NCBI GenBank assembly: GCA_036250195.1
Contig: JAVHZZ010000001.1
Span: 382,829,407 to 382,893,406 of the forward strand
DNA length: 64,000 nt
Direction: 5' to 3'
DNA from: Mixophyes australis
Lineage: Eukaryota > Chordata > Amphibia > Anura > Limnodynastidae
In this document: positions 21,371 through 31,379 of the stretch, in pieces
Position numbering within the stretch: position 1 is the stretch's first letter
Layout: every line of letters starts with the position of its first letter
Notes under the pieces: generated by a model
Seen by the model: only the letters and a program-made list of their open reading frames with translations
Database searches by the model: none
What the model was told of the DNA's origin: nothing
Program-made: the position numbers and the translations under genes

Positions 21371-22025
21371 CAAAAAAAAAGATTATATTTGCTAGCTTTC
21401 AGAGCACAGAGGCCCCTTCATTAGACTGTGTTTTCTTTTATGATATCTTTCTAATTTATTACCCTGTTGTCCTTTGAGGGCTCATCGTAAATGTCTACAT
21501 AGATAACAATTCTCCAGCCTCATGAACTGTCTGCTTTTAATGTACAAGCTCACAAAAGGCATAGTAAAATACTGGTACTAAATGTATATAAGGTGTTTTC
21601 ATGTTTACATATTTACCCCTTAGCTCTCTGTATCTCTTGTCCATCCCTATTACTTATTTTGTATTTCTGGTCTCTGCTTTATTTTCTGCCCCTTTACTTC
21701 TTATGCTGTGCCCTTATCTTGCTTCCTTGCTGTTCTTATCTATTCTTCTTCTCTTCTCCTTCCTAGCAAGATTGTCTCTTGGGGCTTTTCAGTCTGCATG
21801 TGTTACTTTCTGCTGTGGGGAAGCCATGACCTGTGATCTCAGTCACAGGCTTACAACTCTGCCTTCCGTCTTCCCGTACTGCGGCAGCCGGAGCCAGCAC
21901 ATCAATGTAATTAGAAAGGGAGACAATTATGACTCCCCTCCTTCACTTTTAATGACTGGGAGCTTACTGACAGCAAGGGCCCATCGGTAATTTTCCTGGT
22001 GTCCTGTCGGGCCAGTCCGACACTG
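21371..22025. other. Unannotated sequence ending in a hAT-like terminus
   Basis: No gene recognised. The 129-codon frame at 21601 is low-complexity, rich in Leu, Ser and Phe, with no motif. GGGCCAGTCCGACACTG at 22009-22025 is a hAT-like right end. Its left partner was not found. Confidence 0.45.
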
Positions 22026-22289
22026 TAAGTGGTATATTAAGTGAATTTCTGGCAAAAGGTTTATGTTATGCTGAACACAGTAGTATTCCGAAGTATATTA
22101 TGTTTTGGAGGCACATGTAAATATATATTGTGTGTGTTTGGAGTTTGCTGTTCTCCACAATGTATTAGGCCTATTATGTCAGACCCCTCTGGAATTGTTA
22201 ACTGTGACCAGGTCTATGGTAAATAACTTTTCACAGGAGCACACTTTTATGCTGGCTAAACAAATATGTGAAAGTTGACTACATTTTAA

Positions 22290-22460
22290 AATTACAATAT
22301 TTACTTTCTTCCGCAAGCACCTGTGACGACTCCTCTGCCTGTTAATTTGGAGGTGGAGTAAACAGAGAAATATGAAAAAGTGTGGGACTCTTGTTCCTGC
22401 ACCTAATCTTCCTGAAACTTCTCCTGGATCTCTTCCTCCTGGCTGTGGTGGCGTTTTTTT
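22290..22460 (-). pseudogene. Acidic exon of a Harbinger accessory gene (copy A)
   Basis: On the minus strand one frame reads SQEEEIQEKFQED, then stop, then VQEQESHTFS: a Glu/Gln-rich segment. It is followed by a splice-donor-like GTAAATA next to GCTTGCGGAAGAAA. Diverged relatives occur at 52262-52490 and 53340-53480. The interrupted frame shows decay. The function is unknown; acidic regions of this kind occur in Harbinger Myb-like partner proteins. Confidence 0.4.
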
Positions 22461-22799
22461 AGAATAAATATGACATATTTTTTTAATTTTAAATGTTATC
22501 TCTGTCTCAATCATACATAGAGACATCCAGATAATATTAGCTTGAATTGTGAAATATCCTATATCACACATGGATTATCATTAGACAAATAAACACCTCT
22601 CTACACCACTTTCATAGCACTTGACCTGAGAGGTTTATATTAATCACATACACCACTATTACCAAGCAAGTGTTGGACATTGACCAATGAATTTTATAAT
22701 TAGAAGCCATCTTGTTTTTTTAATGGGTATAACTGTTAGATCATTTATAAATATGACAAAGTGTAATTAATACAGAACTTGAGCATATCAATCTTCGCC

Positions 22800-23015
22800 C
22801 TGATTTCTTTCCATCTCCTCAAGTCGCTCTATCACCTCTGCAGCTGTGCAACAGAGATCATGCTGCCAAGTTCTAGATGTAGACCCTTGCGAACTACCCT
22901 GTAGGCATTTACGTTATCCTCATTGAAGACATGTCGAGCTGCAGACCAAAATTGATGGTCCGTTGTTGCTGTCAAGACCCACAGATCTGCATGAAAGCAG
23001 GTGGCAGGTTTGCAA
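22800..23015 (-). pseudogene. Second DNA-binding-like exon of Harbinger A
   Basis: Minus-strand reading gives VFNEDNVNAYRVVRKGLHLE and, after QLQR and one stop, SDLRRWKE. The end resembles the third helix of Myb/trihelix domains (RRWSDLRRR). A diverged copy lies at 58690-58900. It lies head to head with the plus-strand Myb-like gene at 23230. Too damaged to delimit exons. The assignment as a second regulatory gene is inference. Confidence 0.35.
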
Positions 23016-23229
23016 GTAAATAGGACATTTCAACATCCTACACCTTGATATAAGAATAGTTACAAATGACTCTCTTTAGAGCCAACACATCTACTTCCCC
23101 CAAAGTTACAAAAATTAAGCATTACAAAGATGTATTTGTGGTAAGTACCAGGCCCTATGTGTGGCACTTTACATTGCATTTAAGGAGAATTACTAATGTC
23201 AGTTTGTTTTATCCTCCTATTTATAGCCA

Positions 23230-23925
23230 ATGTCTGACCAAGAACAGTCAGGACCAAGTCAGGCCTCTGTCTCCTTCACTGCAGGCACCAAGCGAGGCAG
23301 CCAAATGAGTTGGAGGTCCTCGTCCAGCTGGTGGTGGAGAGCCTGCACTCCACCACCCGACAGCTCTCAGCACCATCTAAAACTCAGATTTGGGAGGAAA
23401 TCACTACGAATGTCAATGCAATGGCTCCATTTAGAAGCACAGTGACTGAGGTGAAAAAAAAGGTATCATATTAATTTTGGGCAACTAATTTATATATTGG
23501 GATTAATATCCCAAGGACAGTACATGGTAATTTGCAAATCACTTTAATACTTTGCTTAAAATATAAATGACCATTCACTTAACATAACTAATCAGACTGC
23601 ACATGACCCCATAAAACTTTCTACTTTGTGTTAATATATAGATATGTTGTGCAGATTTTCTTAATTTTACGAAGTATACATTGTAAGATTGTTTTCTTTG
23701 ATCATTTTCCTCAGGGTAGCAAGACTTAAAGTATCAAATAAAAGACAAGTTGAGGGACCATGGCAGGCATGCTCAGACCACAGGCGGTTGTCCCCCACAT
23801 TCCTTCAACCGCAGTTCCCTGGAGAAAACGGCATTGGCCTATTTTGATGAATATACAGTGCAAGGGGTAGGCAGGATTGAAAATGGACAAAGGCCATCCG
23901 TCATTGAACCTTTAACCCCAACATG
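23230..23925 (+). pseudogene. Harbinger Myb-like protein, exons 1-2 (copy A)
   Basis: Exon 1 (23230-23461) starts MSDQEQSGPSQAS and ends after VTEVKKK at a GT donor (GTATCA). Exon 1 is poorly preserved in its middle. Exon 2 begins after TTTTCCTCAG at about 23715 and reads QDLKYQIKDKLRDHGRHAQT, then TGGCPPHSFNRSSLEKTAL and YTVQGVGRI. This is the conserved 'W.DLK..TK.KL...H...TGGGPP....E' pattern of PIF/Harbinger Myb-like proteins, which bring the transposase to the transposon ends. The codon for the conserved Trp is TAG here. A Tc1 element cuts the exon at 23927. Copy D at 59414 preserves exon 1 better. Confidence 0.75.
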
Positions 23926-23927
23926 TA

Positions 23928-24633
23928 CAGTCATGACCAAAAGTTTTGAGAATGACACAAGTATTGGTTTTAACAAAGTTTGCTGCTTCAGTGTTTTTAG
24001 ATCTTTTTGTCAGATATTGCTATGGTATACTGAAGTAAAATTACAACCATTTCATAAGTGTCAAAGGCTTTTATTGACAATTACATTAAGTTTATGTAAA
24101 GAGTCAATATTTGCAGTGTTTACCCTTTTTGAAGACCTCTGCAATTTGACCTGGCATACTGTCAATCAACTTCTGAGCCATATACAGACTGATGGCCGCC
24201 CATTCTTGCCTAATCAATGCTTGGAGTTTGTGAGAATTTGTGGGTTTTTGTTTGTCCACTTTTGAGAATTGACCACAAGTTCGAAATGGGTTTAGGGTCT
24301 GTGGAGTTTCCTGGCCATGGACCCAAAATTTTGATGTTTGATCCCCGAGCCACTTAGTTATCACTTTTGAATTATGGAAAGGTGCTCCATCATGCTGGAA
24401 AAGGAATTGTTTGTCACCAAACTGTTCTTGGATGTTTTGGAGAAATTGCTCTTGGAGGATGTTTAGGTACCATTCTTTTTTCATGGTTGTGTTCTTAGAC
24501 AAAATTGTGAGTGAGCCCACTCCCTTGGCTGAGAAGCAACCCCACGCATGAATGGTCTCAGGATGCTTTACTGTTGGCATGACACAAAATTGATGGTATC
24601 GCTCACCTTTCCTTCTCCGGACAAGCGAATGAT
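23928..24633 (-). mobile_element. Tc1-like transposon, truncated, inside Harbinger A
   Basis: Begins after TA at 23926-23927 with CAGTCATGACCAAAAGTTTTG, the same terminal repeat as the full-length element at 39145. The transposase reads on the minus strand. Similarity to the full-length copy stops after CTCCGGACAAGC at about 24633, so the N-terminal half of the transposase and one terminal repeat are missing. Confidence 0.9.
24104..24580 (-). pseudogene. Tc1 transposase, C-terminal part
   Basis: A 158-codon open segment includes MPTVKHPETIHAWGCFSAKG, then FLFQHDGAPFHNSKVITKWL. HDGAP stands where Tc1 enzymes have the second catalytic Asp (QDNDPKH-like block). The region GPWPGNSADLNSIENLW, seen in the copy at 39354-39560 and carrying the third acidic residue, is altered here to VHGQETPQTLNPF. 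The catalytic DDE triad is thus incomplete and the N-terminal paired-like DNA-binding domain is absent. It is inside the Harbinger Myb-like gene and in the opposite orientation to it. Confidence 0.85.
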
Positions 24634-24881
24634 TACTTTAAACAAATTTAACTTGCAGATTTTCTAAATTAAGCATAGTTAACAGTCTACCCAACACAAA
24701 ACAAAACAATTATGCTGGTTGACACATAACAAGAATGCTAATTTATGTGTTTGATCCATTTTACATCGCATACACACCAAAATGTCTGGTAAAATGTAGT
24801 GAAATAAGTTTCTCATTGAGGAAGATGATGTAAATACTTTTATGTTATTGAAAAATGTTTCTTTTACTTTTTGGTTCATAG

Positions 24882-25260
24882 CTGATGATGCAGATACTGT
24901 GCAGGAGGAACTGGTGGAGGAGGCCCATGATGTGAAAGGGCATCATATGTCATAGGAAGCAGAAGACAGTGGCCAGCATGCACTACATAAATATTATCTT
25001 CATCTTTGTGAATCAAAAACCACAACTGAGCATACCGACTAGGAAATTAGCACTACCCTCATCCCTATGGAACCCGACTTGGACTATTACCTCATCACAA
25101 TCAACACTACCCATACCAATCACTGACTTTATTGCACAATATGTCACAAACAACCCTCCACCCCCAATGTCACACGTATCATCTCCTCCCCTATTATCCC
25201 AAATTATCAGTCCTATATCGTTCCTACTTCAGGACACAAGAACATATGTATGACACATTC
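24882..25260 (+). pseudogene. Harbinger Myb-like protein, exon 3 (copy A)
   Basis: After a pyrimidine-rich tract and AG, the sequence reads ADDADTVQEELVEEAHDV, an acidic segment, then stops. Further downstream ITDFIAQYVTNNPPPPMSHV matches LTDLIAQYVIKQPPGPILHA of copy D (60360-60420). This suggests a C-terminal helix followed by a Pro-rich tail. Premature stops and frame changes separate the pieces. Conservation of both blocks between copies A and D indicates that they were coding in the ancestor. Confidence 0.6.
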
Positions 25261-25834
25261 CTGGCCAACTTCACCCTGCTTATCATCAGCAATTTCACAA
25301 TACTGGCTCACTACACTCTCCAGCCTAAATTCATTATTTGTCAAGGTTTCTGTTTTTCCACCAACACCATTTAACCCTGTCCACCTCTTTTGTTAATAAT
25401 TCCTTTTATTCCACAATACCAAACATTGACAAAATGTATTTCTGTCCCAACTGCTCCCCTTCCATCTCTTCCCCATCTTCCATCGCTGACCCCCCTGCTA
25501 CTCAATTGTCATCTGCTGCACCTCCACCCTCTGCTGCACCTCTGCTCTCTGCTGCACTTCCGCTCTGTGCTGTTCCAATGGCCTCAGCTTCTAACCCACT
25601 ATTGATTTCCACATCACAGGCATCCAGAAGTCATGTGCATTCAAAACCACAAACAATAGCACCAGGGGAAAAAGAGTTGATGAAAAAAATAATTAGCATT
25701 TTTGTTTTTAAAAAATATGACACATGTGTCATTTGATTGTGTGTAATTAATAATAAGTTTAAAAAACAAAAACAAATTGGTTTATTAACATTTAATTTAA
25801 GGTTGTCATTTTAAAATAAAAAAAATAATTACTT
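25261..25834. other. Harbinger A, region between the two genes
   Basis: Pyrimidine-rich sequence (25440-25600) with CCTCTGCTG repeats, matching the pyrimidine-rich stretch at 60590-60690 in copy D, then AT-rich sequence. The 132-codon frame at 25338 runs over this stretch and carries no motif. Confidence 0.45.
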
Positions 25835-26044
25835 ACATGCAATGTAGGTGGAAAGAAAATATTCTTTAAAAGTGGAAGAATCCATTGTTTCAGGGGGGGC
25901 TGGGGTCCACATCTTCCAACTCCTGGCCAACAGCCTCGGTCTCTTCCAAAGTATCCTACTCTTAATAGCTATGTCATGGAACACCACACACAAAGCAATC
26001 ATGTCACATTCTGGTTCTAGATGCATATATAAGTGTGCCACCAG
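25835..26044 (-). pseudogene. Harbinger transposase, C-terminal segment, downstream of the hAT insertion
   Basis: On the minus strand it reads HLYMHLEPECDMIALCVVFH and DIAIKSRILW, the 'y.p.k...II.AC.vLHNIAI' end typical of PIF/Harbinger DDE transposases. It continues to KEYFLSTYIAC and then meets GTAAGTAA, a canonical splice donor. The upstream part of the same exon lies beyond the hAT insertion at 27865-28010. It lies tail to tail with the Myb-like gene, a common arrangement in this superfamily. It is non-functional because of the insertion. Confidence 0.75.
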
Positions 26045-26312
26045 CAGGGTTGGACTGGCCCAGCGGGCTACCGGTTAAATCACCGGTAGGCCCGGATACC
26101 TTACGGCCACACACCCTTTTCAAAGTGGGTGGAGCTGCCCCTGGGGACCCGTTGTCCGCACTAGGCAGCCCGCTGCGATCATGTGACTCACCCCCTCCCC
26201 CTGTCAGCTGATTGCCTGGAGCATCAGAAGGAGAGAGGCTGCCGGGAGCATCGAGGAGCAGAGAGGCTGCTAAAATCAACTTATTGTAAGTAGCTTCCAG
26301 CCACTTGTATGT

Positions 26313-26367
26313 TTGTTTGTTTGTATGTATGTATGTATGTATGTATGTCTCTGTCTGTCTGTCTATA

Positions 26368-26428
<61 letters not shown>
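26313..26428. repeat. Compound microsatellite
   Basis: (TATG)n, then (TCTG)n, (TG)n and (TA)n in series. Open frames across it on both strands, including a 142-codon minus frame, are products of the repeat. Confidence 0.95.
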
Positions 26429-26436
<8 letters not shown>

Positions 26437-26839
26437 CATTAATGTTTTTACAAAATAATTTTGTATTGCTATTTGTTTTTAATAACAATAAATGATAGTG
26501 ATTAAAAGGAAATACATTGTTAATTAAAGTTGAACTGGTGATTCACAGGCATTATTTGTTGCAACGCTGGCAAAAAAAACCGATTAAGCACCCCCTATCG
26601 TAGGTAACCAGCACTTTTAAATGTAAATGTAAAGATTGAGATTTAAACACACTCAGAAACTGTCATATAATAAACCTGTGCCTTGGGCTAAAAAATCTGC
26701 TGTAATAGAAGGTTCAGCTTTGAAATAAGCATCTAGAAATGCAAATAGAGAATATGCAATATGTTTCACTTGTAAATTTACAAGTACCTTACATGAATCT
26801 GCACATTGAGATTTTTTATAGTAAATAATATATATATAT

Positions 26840-26985
26840 GAATTGGGCGGCACTATTGCAGGCATAATTTGAATTGGGGACACTATAGCGTGGTATTTGT
26901 GAATTTTTGGTACTACTGTGTGGCATAACATGGCACTCCTGTGTGGCATAATATTGTTTGGGGGCACTCCTGTGTGGCATAGGGG
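26840..26985. repeat. Degenerate tandem repeat inside the hAT element
   Basis: Several units share GGCACTCCTGTGTGGCATAA or close variants such as GGTACTACTGTGTGGCATAA, at spacings of about 30-40 bp. They belong to the body of the hAT element. Confidence 0.6.
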
Positions 26986-27483
26986 GGCTGACTATACTAA
27001 ACTATAGGGAGGAGGGCTGCACAGAAAACACTATAGGGAGGGGGTGATGGGACCTTTAATTTAATGCTAAGGTGTTTTGGGTCTATAATTGAATGTGGGG
27101 CTGAGTGTGTGGAGGAGTGCTATCTATTAAATGTGAATATTATTTAATGCTGGGAATGGTTGTGGGAAATGGATGTATTAAATGTAAATGTTATTAATTT
27201 ATTGCAGGCGTTGTTTGGAGGGAGGGTATCAGGGTTATTTATTAAATGGAAATAATATTTTATGTTAGGGCTGGAGGAAGGCCTATGTATTAATTGTGGG
27301 TCCTATTTATTTAATGCCGGGGCTGGTTGGAATTTTCTAAATGTACCCATTATTTTTTCCAAATAGGGCCCTCAACATTCCAGGATCCAGACAAGCCGCA
27401 ACTAAAGAAACCAGCAGCCACAGGTGGTAAAAGTCACAAGAACAGGTAGGACAGTCTGTCAAATGATCTGAGTCTAGTGCAGG

Positions 27484-27606
27484 CTTGGCTAACCTGTGGT
27501 ACTCCAGGTGTTGTGAAACCCAGCATACCCTTCCAGCAATAAGCTGCTATATATTGGCAAAGCTTGTAGTTTCACAACACCTGGAGTGCCACAGGTTAGC
27601 CAATCC
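27484..27606. mobile_element. Palindromic MITE nested in the hAT element
   Basis: TTGGCTAACCTGTGGTACTC at the left is mirrored by CCACAGGTTAGCCAATCC at the right. CAGGTGTTGTGAAAC is mirrored by GTTTCACAACACCTG. It is a foldback unit of about 120 bp without coding capacity. Confidence 0.85.
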
Positions 27607-27856
27607 TGGTCTAGTGGGACAATCCTGATTTTTGGTGACTGTTCTGCCCAATCTAAGGGGCAGGTCAAGACTGTGTATTCTGTATACACACACTGCATTC
27701 TTTAAATACTGCACTAAGGTGCTAGCGGTCCTTCGTGGACTGACCACTCCCCCTCTAGTGTCTGGTCCCACCTCTATGATCACTAACCACACCACCTTGA
27801 GTGGGCCCCTAGTGTTGCATTCCCCGGTTGGCCTTTCATGCCCCAGTCCGACACTG

Positions 27857-28012
27857 GCCACCAGACTGGTTGAGACATCTAAATCAGCTCTTAAAAGGCC
27901 ATATGCCATCTCCACAACCAATTTGGTGGCCGTATGTGCCGAGTTTTATGCGACTGTGTCCTGCTTTTTGTGTGGGTTCAAAATAGGAGTGAGCAGCCAA
28001 AGGTGAAAAGGG
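27857..28012 (-). pseudogene. Harbinger transposase segment upstream of the hAT insertion
   Basis: On the minus strand the sequence reads HTATKLVVEMAYGLLRADLD and VSTSLVA. This corresponds to 'TR.VVE.AFG.LK.RF..L' of PIF/Harbinger transposases, and the frame would continue directly into HLYMHLEPEC at 26030 if the 1812-bp insertion and one copy of the 8-bp duplication were ignored. Further upstream only short fragments of frame are visible, so the catalytic DDE region cannot be located. The 124-codon open frame at 27547-27921 is a fusion of this exon with hAT sequence. Confidence 0.75.
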
Positions 28013-28015
28013 TAC

Positions 28016-30580
28016 ACTTGTCTCATATAAAGGGTGACAAGAAAGACAAATACCAACATATTAATTATGACAAACAAAACAAATATAGTCATCTGAAGAG
28101 TTTATAACATGACATGTTGCTTTTGCAATGGTGTAATATTTGCAAATTAAGGTTAGTGGTCTGATTCAACAAGAGAAGCAAAGAGGAACTGAAAACATTA
28201 ACTAAAAGGGGTAGGTATTTTTAATTGTAGATACAGATTTAGAATTGTGACAAGGTATTTTGTTTATCTAGTTAAAACATAAAAAGACAAATAATGCAAG
28301 CAACTTTATGTTTGCTCTGTGAAAATCAGCCAATATTTTCCATTACTAATAAATAATAAACTAATTTCCACCACTTAAATTGTTACATAATATATTGCCA
28401 AGAGTGTTAATATTTAGTAAAGGTAGTAGACCTCCCATTTCTGACTACAGTATATAGCTAGGTCTTTAAGGCAACAAAAGTTTAACAAGAAAAACATAAT
28501 AAATACAAAATACTACCTAGTAGTCATATCACCAAGTGGCCTAATACCTCCTTGCCTCTCTTGCTATCTCTGCCATGTCCCGGACTGCCTGAAGGCAAAA
28601 GAATCATGGGTATTCCAAGGCCAGACAGCAATCAGCAGCAAAAATGTGACATTGGGTATTTTCCCTCCCAGTCACTTAGTTAAAAAACAAAAGTTAAATT
28701 AATCACAAAAAGAACTGATGAGCTTAGATTAATAGTTAAAGACCAAAAAGGAAAAGGTGATTGGCAAACTGGGAACTAATGTCAAGGCACTGGAGTTTCA
28801 AGACTATAATAAGAGGCCTCCTTTTTTTTGCATTCACTTTAGAGGAAAGGTTCCAAGAGAGAAAATGTTACATATCACCTGAATTTAGCAACGATGGTTA
28901 AAAGTTTGATTTTTGTTTTATTTTGCAATTATATAAACCTCATACTTGTGTGATCATCTTTTCTCTCACAGCAAACAAATTGTCAGCTTTCTTTAATTAC
29001 TCAGAATCAAAGAATATGATGTTACTTAAAGAGGAAAAAAATGCTTTCTGTCAAAAATGGATTTTCTATTACATAATGACAGGGAGTTTAACTCTCTGAT
29101 GACAAGACTAATAGAAGTGTCTTTTTATAAAGCTAAAGCTATAAATACAAAGCTCAATTTACTTTTCTTTAGGAAGCTTATTTTAATCAAACATCATTCC
29201 TTAGATATTTAGAAAAATACTGTAGTGAGATCTATATTTCAAAGAGAAGAAGAGAGGTGTGACCATTATGATTCACTAACAAACCATTTTTTATTTGTTA
29301 TCTAAGAATGTGAAGGTTGTTTGGGAAAACAAATGTGGCTCTATTTAGGCTCCTAATGAAGCTTATCCAGCATTTTTGATAAAATTATTCAATTTTTATG
29401 CCAGTTTACTAATAATATATCTGTTCTAGATGGAAACTTTAGCACCTCAGTTAAGCCAATGATAAACAAAACTTGTTTTTGGATATTTGTTACCATAACG
29501 CATCTGATTCTAGATCCTTATGTACATGGATGATATAATTAGCTATGGTTTATTGTTGAATTGTATCATTATATCCTATTAAGAGAGTCTAGTCCTTTTT
29601 CAAAATGTTTCTCATTAAATGATACTGATGATATTTCACAGAACATGCAATGTTCCATGGTGACACATCAATATGCCGGTTATGACAGATAATTAATTGG
29701 AAACAACTATAAGGCTCTCAAAAGAAAAACCTGAGAAAAGTGGAGGTCTCAGAAAGAGATCTCATCATCAGCATGGGTCTAGCAGCAGGGTCAAGCACCC
29801 TCAAAGGACACATCTGCTACTAGGCTTATCAGTGTCCGTGTCCAGTTTAGATTCAGGCGCAACACATCCTTACTATACTTGAACTACATTTGCCAGTGCA
29901 TTCCCTCCTAATTCTGCCTATTTAAGATCAGTGAGTCATAACAATTGTGGATTTTATGCCAAAAATAATGTACATCTATCTCTACATGAGCTCGAAAGAT
30001 TTAACATTGCTCAAAGATACAAACCTACATTAAAACATATCAACTTATTGGGCATTTGCTTTTATTTTCAAACTGCCTATGCTTCTCTTCATTCATCTAT
30101 ATAAAAGCCAATTTTTAACCACACATCAATGTAATTTGTGTGGTCAAATTGCATTGTGCATTTGAGTACCTGTCCAATGTTGGGTGGATACTCTGATGCA
30201 CATAAGTGTGTAAACAACCCTAACCTTATTATCAAAATAACTATTTCTTCAACATTGCCATTAAGTTATTTGTTTTACATGAAAATAATTGTAAGCACTA
30301 TATGCAATTCAAATTATATTTTTTGCATGTACATAACATAAATAAAAACTGATAATCTCATTTTAAAAACCTTGATGTGTTCTTATTCAAACTACATTTC
30401 CTGCTAAAATGCTTGCAAAGGAGAATTTTGATGTATTGAATTGTGCATCCAAAGTACTGTATGATCAAAAAGTTTTCAATTATTCCCAAATTACAAACAG
30501 AAAATACATTGACATGACATTATTTTCATCTAAGACGTGTGCACATATGTAATTTGTAGGAACAGACCATAAGCACTCCT
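28016..30580. other. Unannotated AT-rich sequence
   Basis: No gene, repeat boundary or structured RNA is recognised over about 2.5 kb. It is a candidate for ordinary intergenic or intronic host DNA. Comparison with related genomes would be needed to find conserved elements here. Confidence 0.5.
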
Positions 30581-31379
30581 GTTCTGGTCTGGTTTAGTCC
30601 TCATAGGCTTGTGTCCTGATTTGTTCATTTTCAACTTACCATCCTGGAACCTGTTCTCCTGAGTCTGCTACCTTCTCCTGGAACAGCAGTCCTCTCCCTT
30701 GGAACTTACCTGGATCTTAACTGGAACCTACCTTAATCTACTGAATTTACCAGATCTTGCGGGTAGGGAATATCCATTCTCCAGTCCTGTTTTTCCATGA
30801 ACTGTTCAATTTGTTCTCCCTGGTTGTGTACCCAATGATGCTTTACTTAGATTTGTTTTATCATGATGCTATCACTGTTGTGTAACACAATCTTTAAATG
30901 CTCCATGTATCCATCTCTCAACTTTGCTTTCTCATTCTGCAGGTTGTCACTATGTTACTAATCTTATATCCTACTGCAATTACGTTCACTTGTGTAAGTA
31001 TCACGTCTTTTTTCTCTCCCCCTTGACCCCCTCCTAGCACAACTCCTTTTGCCCACTCTTTAGTTAGTCCATCCTCTCCACTTCTTTCCTTCCACTCTCT
31101 ACTCCCTTAGTCTTAAACTATGTCTACTCACTCCTGTCTATTGTCCATCCTCAACTGATGTCCTCATCTACATCCCAGATCCATCCACTATGAACTGCCC
31201 TCTAGCTATGACCTCTATAATGCCAGCTCTCGCCATCACAGAATTCACTCAATATGTCTATTCTACCCCATCCATCTCCTTGTCTCAGTCATCTTCTGTC
31301 ACCCCAGTCCCACTTCCCAATAATTTTGCTGCCTGACTACCCCACTACCCTTAATCATATCTCCCTTTCATCATCATCT

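Larger units (their letters stand above)
26045..27856. mobile_element. Complete non-autonomous hAT element with perfect TSD
   Basis: Starts CAGGGTTGGACTGGCCC and ends GGGGCATGAAAGG-type sequence reversed as CCCCAGTCCGACACTG. It is flanked by the identical octamer GCCACCAG at 26037-26044 and 27857-27864. An 8-bp target duplication and CAG...CTG ends indicate hAT. The 1812-bp body contains no transposase. It contains a (TG)n(TA)n tract (26370-26428), weak tandem repeats (26840-26985) and a nested palindromic MITE (27484-27606). Confidence 0.93.
22026..28015. mobile_element. Harbinger-type element A (interrupted)
   Basis: Modules in order: an acidic C-terminal exon on the minus strand (22290-22460), a WSDLRR-type exon on minus (22800-23010), a Myb-like gene on plus (23230-25250), and the transposase C-terminal end on minus (25835-28010). 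A Tc1 (23928-24633) and a hAT (26045-27856) have inserted. The same modules recur in order at 53.1-60.8 kb, which supports one ancestral element. The outer ends and target duplication were not identified. Confidence 0.65.

Noticed and set aside
26004..26432. 142-codon minus-strand frame
   Set aside because: It joins a microsatellite, the hAT terminus and the end of the Harbinger exon; no coherent protein.
27547..27921. 124-codon frames on both strands
   Set aside because: They are fusions of hAT terminal sequence with a Harbinger transposase fragment created by the insertion.
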